A stretch of DNA of 16,181 bases, taken from contig LKMS01000013.1 of NCBI GenBank assembly GCA_001563965.1, forward strand, positions 1-16,181. The letters run 5' to 3'. Below are positions 1-7,020 of this stretch, piece after piece. Each line of letters starts with the position of its first letter. The stretch's first letter is position 1. The DNA is from Haloferacaceae archaeon PL-Br10_E2g29. GTDB lineage: Archaea > Halobacteriota > Halobacteria > Halobacteriales > Haloferacaceae. Both the position numbers and the translations under genes were made by a program. Under the pieces are notes generated by a model. The model saw only the letters and a list, made by a program, of their open reading frames with translations. It ran no database searches and was not told where the DNA came from.

Positions 1-98
1 AATCACCGTATGAATTTTAGGGTCACTAACCACGTCACCGTCTGCGGAGTTCAACAGAGTCGCCAACTAAATCAACGAAAACAGCCGCACCAGCCGAG

Positions 99-947
99 TT
101 ACTGTCCCGCGCCGACGTACAGCACGACGACGAGGAACACCCAGACGACATCGACAAAGTGCCAGTACATTGAGGCCGTACTCACCGACAGGTGCTTTTC
201 AGCCGAGTACTGCCCGAGCAGGCCGCGGAGGAAGACCACGCCGAGGAAGACGATTCCCAGCATGACGTGGAGGCCGTGGAGGCCGGTCAGTCCGAAGAAC
301 GCCGAGGCGTAGACTCCCTGAGTGACGGTGAAGCCTTCGACCGCGATGAACTCAAAGTACTCCAGTGCCTGCCCGCCAAGGAACACCACACCCAACAAGA
401 GGGTAAGTCCCATCCCTCGGAGGAAGTTTGTGCGGTCGTCGTTTCGCAGCGCAACGTGTGCCCAGTGCAGCGTGAACGAGGAGGCAACAAGCACCGCCGT
501 ATTGGCCAAAATCAACGAGTTCACGAGGTCTGGCGTCGTCGCCGGCAACGTCCATCCCGCACCCGCGCGGAAGTAAAAGTAGTACGCGAAGATGGCACCG
601 AACGTCGCCAACTCGGAGCCCAAGAAGGCAATCATCCCCCAGCGCAGCGAGTCATGGCCGTGTGCGCTCGTTTCGCGAGTCCAGAAGTTGACAATGAACG
701 CGTGATACAGCCAGCCGTAGATGCCGACCAAAAAGAGGCCGACGCTTGCGACGAGAACGGCCGGTCCAGTCAGTGGGCCGACGATGTCTGCGAGAATCCA
801 GAGCGCCACACCAGTGTAGATGCCGCTGCCGCCAATCGCGGTCACGAACGGCCACCAACTGGCCTCACCAAAGCCGTGGGGCCAATCTTCGACCGCCGGC
901 AGGTGGTGATGGTGGTCGTCGTGTGCGTCCTCCGTTTCGGTACTCAT
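99..947 (-). CDS. coxC: Heme-copper (cytochrome c type) oxidase subunit III
   Basis: Subunit III of an aerobic terminal oxidase in the cytoplasmic membrane; it supports the catalytic subunit I that reduces oxygen to water and pumps protons. The 282-residue product has a His/Asp/Glu-rich N-terminus followed by about seven hydrophobic segments, matching the family's seven-helix form. Family hallmarks are visible: a Gly/His-rich stretch (FFGLTGLHGLHVMLG) in the sixth helix and a C-terminal YWHFVDVVWVFL block. I chose the ATG at 947 over an in-frame start at 1055 because a TATA-like element (971-978) lies about 28 bases before it, as expected for a leaderless haloarchaeal transcript, and because the extra 36 residues look unlike the family. 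Subunits I and II are not in the window; they may lie beyond position 1. Family assignment is firm; the oxidase subtype cannot be told. Confidence 0.93.
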   Translation of the reverse strand: MSTETEDAHDDHHHHLPAVEDWPHGFGEASWWPFVTAIGGSGIYTGVALWILADIVGPLTGPAVLVASVGLFLVGIYGWLYHAFIVNFWTRETSAHGHDSLRWGMIAFLGSELATFGAIFAYYFYFRAGAGWTLPATTPDLVNSLILANTAVLVASSFTLHWAHVALRNDDRTNFLRGMGLTLLLGVVFLGGQALEYFEFIAVEGFTVTQGVYASAFFGLTGLHGLHVMLGIVFLGVVFLRGLLGQYSAEKHLSVSTASMYWHFVDVVWVFLVVVLYVGAGQ

Positions 948-970
948 ATCCACCCCTTGCAAGCGGGTGA

Positions 971-978
971 TTAAAAAT
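971..978 (-). promoter_or_regulatory. TATA-like box of the oxidase subunit III gene
   Basis: On the minus strand the sequence reads ATTTTTAA, centred about 28 bases before the ATG at 947. That is the spacing of a leaderless haloarchaeal promoter. Confidence 0.6.
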
Positions 979-1092
979 CCTCCCAACGACCCGCGGATGA
1001 ACACCGCATTCAAGAATGAAAACCACACAGACGCCGCGTGCGACGCGGTCAGCATGTTACCTCGGGCATGCTAATCGGTCAAGATACCCTCC

Positions 1093-1140
1093 ACCGAGAG
1101 CCTCGGTTTCGCAAGCTACTCGTGTTGGCCAACCCAACAC
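1093..1140. repeat. Two short inverted repeats between divergent genes
   Basis: Two perfect hairpins lie in the 298-base region between the oxidase gene and the membrane-protein gene. ACCGAG (1093-1098) pairs with CTCGGT (1102-1107) over a 3-base loop. GTGTTGG (1122-1128) pairs with CCAACAC (1134-1140) over a 5-base loop. They could be operators or RNA hairpins. The rest of the region holds the oxidase TATA box and no convincing separate gene. Confidence 0.45.
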
Positions 1141-1245
1141 CCAATAATGGACGGTAGAGCCCGAACTGGCCCGCGATGGTGGTCGCCCTCGTTGTGGCTC
1201 ACCACGCTCGCCTCGGTCGGAAACCGCCTCGGTCAAGGCCGCTCG

Positions 1246-2634
1246 ATGCGGTTGATCGTCGCCCTTGGGAGTGTGTTGGTGCTTGCGCTCGCTGTGATTC
1301 CCGGAACCGCGCTCGCTCACGCCGCCGCGCTGCGCGATGCTGCGCCGACAACTATCGAGGTGCCGACGTGGCTGTTCCTCACGACCGGTGGCGGCGCGGT
1401 CGGTGCGTCGTTTCTGTTGGCCTCGTTCGTCACCGACCGGGTGTTTATTCGGTCGTTTCACGAGTGGGGCGGCCGTCTGCCCTCGCCCGGTCGGATCGTC
1501 GCACTCGGCGGCCGGCTGACCGGCCTCATTTTGCTGGCAGTGACGGTGTACGTCGGCTACGCCGGCCCGCCGACGGGCTATCGCAACTTTGCGGTGCTGT
1601 TCGTCTGGGTCGTGTGGTGGGGCGGCTACGTCGGCTCGACGTATCTCATCGGCAACACGTGGCCGACGCTCAACCCGTTTCGGACGATTGCCGAGTTGTT
1701 TCCGACCCTCGGTGTCTCGTATCCCGAGCGTCTCGGGTCGTGGCCGGCAGTCGCCGGGCTGTTGCTGTTGATCTGGGTCGAGGTCGTCAGCCCGCTCGCG
1801 GACGACCCGCGCGTGCTGTCGACGACGATTCTCACCTACACCGTCGTCACCGTGATTGGCGCAGTCGTCGTCGGCAGCGACGTCTGGTTTTCACGCGTCG
1901 ACCCGCTGTCGCATGCGCTGGCGTACTTCGGTCGGTTTGCTCCACTCGAACGAACCGACGATGGGATTGCGTTCCGCCTGCCGGGGATGGCACTCAGCGA
2001 ACCGAATCTGGTCACCGGTCGCGACGAGGTCGCGTTCATCGTCTGTTTGCTGTACGTGACGACGTTCGACGGCTTTGTCGCAACGTGGTTGTGGGCCGAC
2101 GCCGTTGTGGCCGCGGTTGCGTTCGGCGTGCCGCCGCTTGTGGCGTACGGGACGACCTATCTGGCCGGTTTCGCCTTGTTCCTCGGTGCGTTCTGGTGGG
2201 CAATCGGGTTGGCGCGCGAGTACGGCTCAACCTACATCACGCGCGATGAACTGGCCCGTCGGTTTGCGCCGTCGCTCGTCGCAATCGCTGTGGGGTACCA
2301 CATTTCGCACAATCTGGGCTACGTTCTTGGGCTGTTGCCCTCGGTCGTCGTTGTCGGCGCAATGCCGCTGTCGCCGCCCCAGCAGCCACCGATCCTCGGT
2401 GGGCTGCCGGACTGGATTTCAGGCCTCGAGATGGCGTTCGTCATTATCGGGCACTTCATCGCCGTCTGGGTCGCCCACGCGGCCGCCTACGACCTGTTTC
2501 CCGGCCGACTCGAAGCCATCAAGAGCCAGTACGGCATTACGCTCGTGATGGTGTTCTATACGATGGTCAGCCTCTGGATCGTCACGACGCCGATTGTCGA
2601 ACCACCGTTCATTGCGACAGGGGACAGTCCATGA
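1246..2634 (+). CDS. Polytopic membrane protein, uncharacterised, next to oxidase gene
   Basis: A hydrophobic protein of 462 residues from the chosen start. The N-terminus looks like a signal peptide or first helix ending in ALAHA, followed by an amphiphilic PTWLF segment and roughly ten further membrane segments. Conserved-looking features are a Trp-rich segment leading into NTWPTLNPFRTI (about residues 135-146) and a histidine pair in GYHISHNLGY. From memory, the 'AH...P.WLF' start and the NP-F/W-R motif resemble a family of bacterial membrane proteins often annotated as fenitrothion hydrolase; no search was possible, and I would not infer that enzymatic role. The frame stays open to an ATG at 1147, which would add 33 residues, but the signal-like start at 1246 fits better. 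Its stop overlaps the next gene's ATG (ATGA), so the two are translationally coupled. The divergent oxidase gene hints at a role in respiratory or metal-centre biology (inference). Confidence 0.8.
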   Translation: MRLIVALGSVLVLALAVIPGTALAHAAALRDAAPTTIEVPTWLFLTTGGGAVGASFLLASFVTDRVFIRSFHEWGGRLPSPGRIVALGGRLTGLILLAVTVYVGYAGPPTGYRNFAVLFVWVVWWGGYVGSTYLIGNTWPTLNPFRTIAELFPTLGVSYPERLGSWPAVAGLLLLIWVEVVSPLADDPRVLSTTILTYTVVTVIGAVVVGSDVWFSRVDPLSHALAYFGRFAPLERTDDGIAFRLPGMALSEPNLVTGRDEVAFIVCLLYVTTFDGFVATWLWADAVVAAVAFGVPPLVAYGTTYLAGFALFLGAFWWAIGLAREYGSTYITRDELARRFAPSLVAIAVGYHISHNLGYVLGLLPSVVVVGAMPLSPPQQPPILGGLPDWISGLEMAFVIIGHFIAVWVAHAAAYDLFPGRLEAIKSQYGITLVMVFYTMVSLWIVTTPIVEPPFIATGDSP

Positions 2635-2924
2635 GTACCGAGACAACCACCGCTACTCGAACGCAACCCGAGACCGACGTGCCGGCGAATGCAACGCCGA
2701 TCGTGTGTGAGCACTGTGGATTCGAACTCACCGACGAGAAGCAGTATCGGCTCCATCTGGGGCTCGAACACTATGGGCAACTGTCGGAGGCCGACCGCCA
2801 GACGTTCCGCGAAACGTATCACGAGGAGGAGGCCGACCTCAACCGGTTTCGGATTATCGCACTCGGCGCGCTGGTGATGCTGTACTTCGGTTTTCTGATA
2901 GTGTATGCGCTGTTGGCGGTCTGA
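2631..2924 (+). CDS. Small C2H2 zinc-finger protein with C-terminal membrane anchor
   Basis: A 97-residue protein with three parts: a Thr/Pro-rich N-terminus; a C2H2-like zinc motif at about residues 26-47 (CEHCGF...HLGLEH, spacing C-x2-C-x16-H-x4-H); and a single hydrophobic helix over roughly the last 24 residues (ALGALVMLYFGFLIVYALL). An acidic helix separates finger and membrane. The ATG overlaps the stop of the preceding gene by four bases (ATGA), so translation is coupled and the two products probably work together. Similar membrane-tethered zinc fingers occur in other haloarchaea as domains of unknown function. A membrane anchor makes classical DNA binding less likely; metal sensing or a structural role in a membrane complex is a guess. 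Confidence 0.85.
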   Translation: MSTETTTATRTQPETDVPANATPIVCEHCGFELTDEKQYRLHLGLEHYGQLSEADRQTFRETYHEEEADLNRFRIIALGALVMLYFGFLIVYALLAV

Positions 2925-2987
2925 ATCGACACCGTTCGCAAGAGGCGGAATCGAAGGTGAGAACAGATTGGATAACTTGCAATCGCG

Positions 2988-2995
2988 TTCTTTTC
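2988..2995 (+). terminator. Possible T-rich terminator after the membrane pair
   Basis: The sequence TTCTTTTC lies 64 bases after the stop of the zinc-finger gene. Archaeal transcription often stops in T-rich tracts; there is no clear stem, so this is weak. Confidence 0.25.
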
Positions 2996-3035
2996 AGTGA
3001 AATTCGGGCGAACAAAGCGTACGACGGGTCGGAAG

Positions 3036-3041
3036 TTATAT
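3036..3041 (+). promoter_or_regulatory. TATA box for the 643-residue protein
   Basis: TTATAT is centred about 30 bases before the ATG at 3069. This supports a leaderless transcript and decides that start over the open frame further upstream, which would run through the TATA box. Confidence 0.65.
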
Positions 3042-3068
3042 GCCCTATCTGTGGCGACCTTACGGCAG

Positions 3069-5000
3069 ATGGATCGCGAGATAGTCGATGCCGTGACCGA
3101 GTGGGACAAAACGGCGTGTGCGAGTGGCTACGAAGGACTGCATGAACTCGCCTCGCGGTCGTTTTCGGGGGCAATAACGCCGGGTGGGATCTGGGCGTTC
3201 ATGCTCAACGGCCGTGTTATCGGCCTCGTGGGTGGGTCGCTGTCGGCGTTTGACGGGAGCGACCTGACGGCGTACGTTGCACCCGACCCTGCAGTTGCGT
3301 TACTGTACACGATGCAGTCGAGCGACCGCGAGAAGGAGGCCGCCTACTACACCAACCGAACCCCGATTTCCGAGGTCGATCAAACGCTCTCGGCGGGTGG
3401 GTTCAGCGGCTACATCGAACTGTCCGAAAACGTCCACTCGGGCGACTACTACATCGTCTACTACGGCGGCAAATCGATGAGCGTCGCCTTTGTCGGCAAC
3501 CAGCGGCGACTGTTGACCGAGGACGAAGCCTTCCGGCGTGCGGACGACGAGGTTGGAATTTACGACGTGTATGCGGTCGATATCGACGTGACGCCGTTGC
3601 CGGAGTTCGAGTCGTCGACCCCATCGGCTGCCGCCGTCTCCGAACCCGAATCCACTGAGAACGAACACGACATCGGCGACGATGCTGGCGATGAGCAGGC
3701 CGCATTGGACTCGGCTGAAACTGACGAGCGTGCCGAAGAAGTGCAAGCAGTGAAAGACGAAGACAATGAACCCGAAGACGACCCTGACGATAGCGGGATC
3801 ATCATGGGGATTCCCGACACCGGTTTTCGCGAAGAAGACGACGCCTCCGACGAATCAGCAGACGTAGAAGACGACGCGGAAAATCTGCAGTCAGCAACGG
3901 ACGAAGCTCAGCCCCTCGCGGTTGAGGACGATGACGAATCTATGGCGGTCGTCGACGAGGAGACGCCTCCAGATGACGTCGATGAATCCGCAGCTGCCGA
4001 CGACGATGACGAACCCTTGTCTGTCACCGACACGGGTGAGGAACCGACCGTCATAGACGCGAACACAGCAGACGCTGTCGACGACACCGATTCTGCCGAT
4101 ACAAACGTCGATACCACCGACAGCCAGCAGTCGGCTGCAACACCAGCGGCGGCCGACGAACCGATCGCCTCGCTCCAGGCCGAGCTTGCGAGCGCCAAAC
4201 GGGAAATCAACCAGCTCAAACAACAGATCGCCGACGGCACACACACGAAATCACCGGCCCAGCCAACGCAGACGCTGTCAGTCGAGGAGGCACTTGCGGG
4301 AGCCAATCTGTTCGTGCGGTACGACTCGAAAGGCAGGCCGACGCTCGAAACCGTCCACGACACCGCGGCCGATCCTGTCGATGCTGAGGAGGTTATCGAG
4401 AACCTTCGAATCGACCACCATACGACGTTCGACAGCGAGAACACCGTTGTGTCCGGCCAGCCGTTTGCGACGATGCTGGCCGACCGCATCGAGATGGGAT
4501 TCGTCGATTGGCTCGTTCGAAAGCTCCCGTTCGAAATCCGCGACACGAGAAACCAGAATGCGCTGGGCGCTGTGTACGACGCGTTCCCAGAAATCGACCG
4601 GGTCGAACTTCGGGGCGAGGTCGTCCTCGGCGTCGACGACGAGGGCGGAACAATCACCAAGACGTTCGATATGGTCGTCCGCAACAAGATGGGCGATCCG
4701 CTGTTTGTTGTGCAGATCGAGGACTCACCACAGCCAATCGATCCGAGTGTCATCGAGCAACTCATCCGCGACGGCAACGACCTCGCCACCCACACCGATG
4801 CGTTTTGTGGCGTTTTCGTCGTGTCGACGAGCTACTATGGCCCGGCGGCGCTCGAAGCGGTCTCGGATGCGACAAGCGGCGGCCTGTTGAGTCGGAACAA
4901 AAAGAAGGCGTTTGTCAGCGTCTCACGCAAGCGCGGTTTTCACGTGTGTTTGACCGACCGACTCAACGGAGAGTTCGACCTGCGCGTTCCCGAACTGTAG
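3069..5000 (+). CDS. Large uncharacterised haloarchaeal protein with acidic linker and possible nuclease-like domain
   Basis: A 643-residue soluble protein with three regions. Residues 1 to about 180 form a folded domain rich in Gly and aromatic residues (for example SGDYYIVYYGGKSMSVAFVG), with no recognised catalytic motif. Residues about 180-365 are very acidic and probably disordered, interrupted by one hydrophobic island (residues 242-253). A short coiled coil follows at about 366-390 (SLQAELASAKREINQLKQQ). Residues about 405-643 form a second folded domain. It contains FDMVVRNKMGDPLFVVQIED (533-552), which resembles the central strands of PD-(D/E)XK nucleases, with Asp534 and Glu551 but no following Lys. 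I believe haloarchaeal relatives are catalogued as a domain of unknown function (possibly DUF7527, from memory). It converges on the small regulator at 5071-5376, with 70 bases between. The gene is secure; the function is unknown. Confidence 0.85.
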   Translation: MDREIVDAVTEWDKTACASGYEGLHELASRSFSGAITPGGIWAFMLNGRVIGLVGGSLSAFDGSDLTAYVAPDPAVALLYTMQSSDREKEAAYYTNRTPISEVDQTLSAGGFSGYIELSENVHSGDYYIVYYGGKSMSVAFVGNQRRLLTEDEAFRRADDEVGIYDVYAVDIDVTPLPEFESSTPSAAAVSEPESTENEHDIGDDAGDEQAALDSAETDERAEEVQAVKDEDNEPEDDPDDSGIIMGIPDTGFREEDDASDESADVEDDAENLQSATDEAQPLAVEDDDESMAVVDEETPPDDVDESAAADDDDEPLSVTDTGEEPTVIDANTADAVDDTDSADTNVDTTDSQQSAATPAAADEPIASLQAELASAKREINQLKQQIADGTHTKSPAQPTQTLSVEEALAGANLFVRYDSKGRPTLETVHDTAADPVDAEEVIENLRIDHHTTFDSENTVVSGQPFATMLADRIEMGFVDWLVRKLPFEIRDTRNQNALGAVYDAFPEIDRVELRGEVVLGVDDEGGTITKTFDMVVRNKMGDPLFVVQIEDSPQPIDPSVIEQLIRDGNDLATHTDAFCGVFVVSTSYYGPAALEAVSDATSGGLLSRNKKKAFVSVSRKRGFHVCLTDRLNGEFDLRVPEL

Positions 5001-5070
5001 GCGCGGAGGCTAACTGTTCGGCCAGTGCGTTCGTGACGCCGGGAGAACGAGAAAATCGTCAGTCGGCCGC

Positions 5071-5376
5071 TCAGCCTTCGATTTCAGCGGCGTCGTCGAT
5101 ACGCATGGTTCGGAGTTTTTCGACAATCGAATCGATTTTGTTGTCGAGGTCGTCGACGAACTCCTCGGTGTGTTCGGTCTGAATCGCACCCTGGCTGGAG
5201 GGTTCGATCAGGCTCTCTTCTTCGAGGACGCGAAGCGAGTACCGAACCTTGTGGTGAGGATAGCCCGTTTCGTTCGACATTTTGACGATGCCAATCGGTT
5301 CGTTCTCAATTACCATACGGAGTACCTGGAGGTGCCGTTCGAGCATGTCTACTTCTTTCTCAAGTCGGTCAATCAT
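5071..5376 (-). CDS. Small winged helix-turn-helix regulator
   Basis: A 101-residue protein with an N-terminal helix (MIDRLEKEVDMLERHLQVLR) that could dimerise. A winged-helix segment follows at about residues 18-62: MSNETGYPHHKVRYSLRVLE looks like the helix-turn-helix, followed by EESLIEPSS as the start of the wing. The C-terminal helix is acidic. This is the pattern of small haloarchaeal transcription regulators. The ATG at 5376 has a TATA box about 30 bases upstream. It diverges from purA across 219 bases, so it could control purA, itself, or distant genes; the sequence does not decide. No ligand-binding domain is present. Confidence 0.85.
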   Translation of the reverse strand: MIDRLEKEVDMLERHLQVLRMVIENEPIGIVKMSNETGYPHHKVRYSLRVLEEESLIEPSSQGAIQTEHTEEFVDDLDNKIDSIVEKLRTMRIDDAAEIEG

Positions 5377-5402
5377 GACATATGCTAACTTGTCTTTGTT
5401 TG

Positions 5403-5409
5403 ATTTAAA
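5403..5409 (-). promoter_or_regulatory. TATA box of the winged-helix regulator
   Basis: The minus strand reads TTTAAAT, about 30 bases before the ATG at 5376. It is one of the clearest TATA boxes in the window. Confidence 0.65.
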
Positions 5410-5564
5410 GGTTGCTGTCGGAACCGAGAACGAAGCCGCTGCAGGTTTACGGATACCGCGTGGTAGTAGTTAACGCTTCGGTTGTCAGCAAGTGGCCGAG
5501 TCGGTGGCCAGTAACTGACGGCCGGCGATAGGTTGTGTCCAACTCGGTTTCGGACCGTAATCGG

Positions 5565-5569
5565 TTTAC
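5565..5569 (+). promoter_or_regulatory. TATA-like element of purA
   Basis: TTTAC lies about 29 bases before the purA ATG at 5596. It is weak in sequence but correctly spaced for a leaderless start. Confidence 0.4.
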
Positions 5570-5595
5570 CCACTGCTGGTAAAGCGACAGTCGTT

Positions 5596-6942
5596 ATGAC
5601 CGTAACTATCGTCGGCTCGCAACTCGGCGACGAGGGCAAGGGCGCGCTCGTCGACATTTGGGGTGGCGAAGCCGACGTCGTTGTCCGGTATCAGGGCGGC
5701 GACAACGCCGGACACACCGTTGTCGAGGACGGAAACACGTACGAACTCTCGTTGGTCCCAAGCGGGGCCGTCCGCGACAAAGTCGGGATCCTCGGCAACG
5801 GCTGTGTCGTCAATCCGACGACGCTGTTCGCCGAACTCGACACGCTTCGCGACCAAGGACTGAACCCCGACGTCCGCATTGCCCGACGCGCACACGTTAT
5901 TCTCCCCTACCACCGCGTGCTCGACGGCATCGAAGAGGAGATCAAAAGCGACTCCGATCTCGCCGCCGGAACCACGAAGCGCGGAATCGGCCCGACCTAC
6001 GAGGACAAGGCGGGCCGCCGCGGCATCCGCATCGGCGACATGCTGGATTCGGACGTCCTCCGCGAACGCCTCGAATACGTCGTCCCACAGAAACGCGCGC
6101 TCGCCGAGCAAATCTACGGGCTGGATATTGCGAACTCCGAACACGCCGACGCCTTCGATGTCGACGCCCTTTTTGACACGTACGCTGCCTACGGCGAGCG
6201 GTTCCGCGAGGAATCGATGACGGTCAACTGTGGCGCGTATCTCGGCGACCGCCTCGCCGATGGCGACGAACTGCTGTTTGAGGGTGCACAGGGCACCTCA
6301 ATTGATATCGACCACGGCATCTATCCGTACGTCACCTCCTCAAACCCCTCGGCCGGTGCGGCCGCGGTGGGTTCGGGTGTCGGCCCCACGGTCGTCGGCC
6401 GCGGCGAAGTCGTCGGCATCGTCAAAGCCTACCTCTCGCGGGTCGGCACCGGGCCGCTGCCGACCGAACTCGACGCTACCGAAACCGAAACCGAGCTCGC
6501 TGATTTCATTCGCGAGAAGGGCGGCGAGTTCGGAACGGTAACGGGTCGGCCACGGCGAATCGGCTGGCTCGATATGCCGATGTTGCGCCACGCGGCACAG
6601 GTCAACGGTTTCACGGGGATTGCGGTCAACCACATCGACGTGCTTGCCGGCCTCGATGAAATCAAGGTCGGCCACGCCTACGATCTCGACGGCGAGACGC
6701 TGACGACGATGCCGGCGACCACCGAGCGCTGGGGCGACTGCGAGCCGGTTCTCAACTCGTTCGAGCCGTGGCCTGAAATCGATTGGGCTGCGGTCGCAAG
6801 CGAAGGATACGACGCGATTCCGGCTGCCGCCCGCGACTATCTCGAATACGTGAGTGACGAGGTTGGCGCACCTATTTATGCGGTTGGCGTCGGCCCCGGC
6901 CGCGAGGAGACCGTCGTCCTCGCCGATCCGTTCGACAGCTAA
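5596..6942 (+). CDS. purA: Adenylosuccinate synthetase
   Basis: Catalyses GTP-dependent joining of IMP and aspartate to adenylosuccinate, the first committed step from IMP to AMP, in the cytoplasm. The 448-residue protein is close to the usual family length. Hallmarks are the N-terminal GSQLGDEGKG loop (residues 7-16) with catalytic Asp11-equivalent, GGDNAGHTVV carrying the catalytic His40, the IMP-binding TTKRGIGPTYEDKAGR stretch, GAQGTSIDIDHGIYPYVTSS, KAYLSRVGTGPLPTE, and the C-terminal GVGPGREETV. The ATG at 5596 sits directly before the conserved VTIVGSQ beginning; an open frame reaches back to 5533 but would add 21 unrelated residues. purD follows 78 bases downstream on the same strand with its own TATA-like element. 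Confidence 0.98.
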   Translation: MTVTIVGSQLGDEGKGALVDIWGGEADVVVRYQGGDNAGHTVVEDGNTYELSLVPSGAVRDKVGILGNGCVVNPTTLFAELDTLRDQGLNPDVRIARRAHVILPYHRVLDGIEEEIKSDSDLAAGTTKRGIGPTYEDKAGRRGIRIGDMLDSDVLRERLEYVVPQKRALAEQIYGLDIANSEHADAFDVDALFDTYAAYGERFREESMTVNCGAYLGDRLADGDELLFEGAQGTSIDIDHGIYPYVTSSNPSAGAAAVGSGVGPTVVGRGEVVGIVKAYLSRVGTGPLPTELDATETETELADFIREKGGEFGTVTGRPRRIGWLDMPMLRHAAQVNGFTGIAVNHIDVLAGLDEIKVGHAYDLDGETLTTMPATTERWGDCEPVLNSFEPWPEIDWAAVASEGYDAIPAAARDYLEYVSDEVGAPIYAVGVGPGREETVVLADPFDS

Positions 6943-6990
6943 GCGACGTCGCAAAAGCGACACGACAGCCCCGACAACACAAAAGTAACA

Positions 6991-6996
6991 CTTACA
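6991..6996 (+). promoter_or_regulatory. TATA-like element of purD
   Basis: CTTACA is centred about 27 bases before the purD ATG at 7021. This suggests purD can be transcribed separately from purA. Confidence 0.35.
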
Positions 6997-7020
6997 CCGG
7001 TTTGTCCTCCTTTTGCGGAC

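Noticed and set aside
1..98. Gene or terminator at the left edge
   Set aside because: Only a plus-strand shadow frame and a weak A/T-rich stretch are present; nothing supportable.
192..974. 260-residue plus-strand frame opposite the oxidase gene
   Set aside because: The oxidase reading has clear family motifs and a TATA box; this frame is charged, low in hydrophobics and motif-free.
1147..1245. Upstream ATG start for the polytopic membrane protein
   Set aside because: The extra 33 residues are Arg/Trp-rich with no TATA box at the proper distance, and they hide the signal-like start at 1246; kept as an alternative.
2957..3145. 62-residue frame with a CPICG motif resembling a zinc ribbon
   Set aside because: It contains the TATA box and overlaps the start of the 643-residue gene; the cysteines are probably coincidental.
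3908..4795. 295-residue Ser-rich frame on the minus strand
   Set aside because: It mirrors the acidic linker of the 643-residue protein, whose GAC/GAG codons read as Ser-rich on the other strand.
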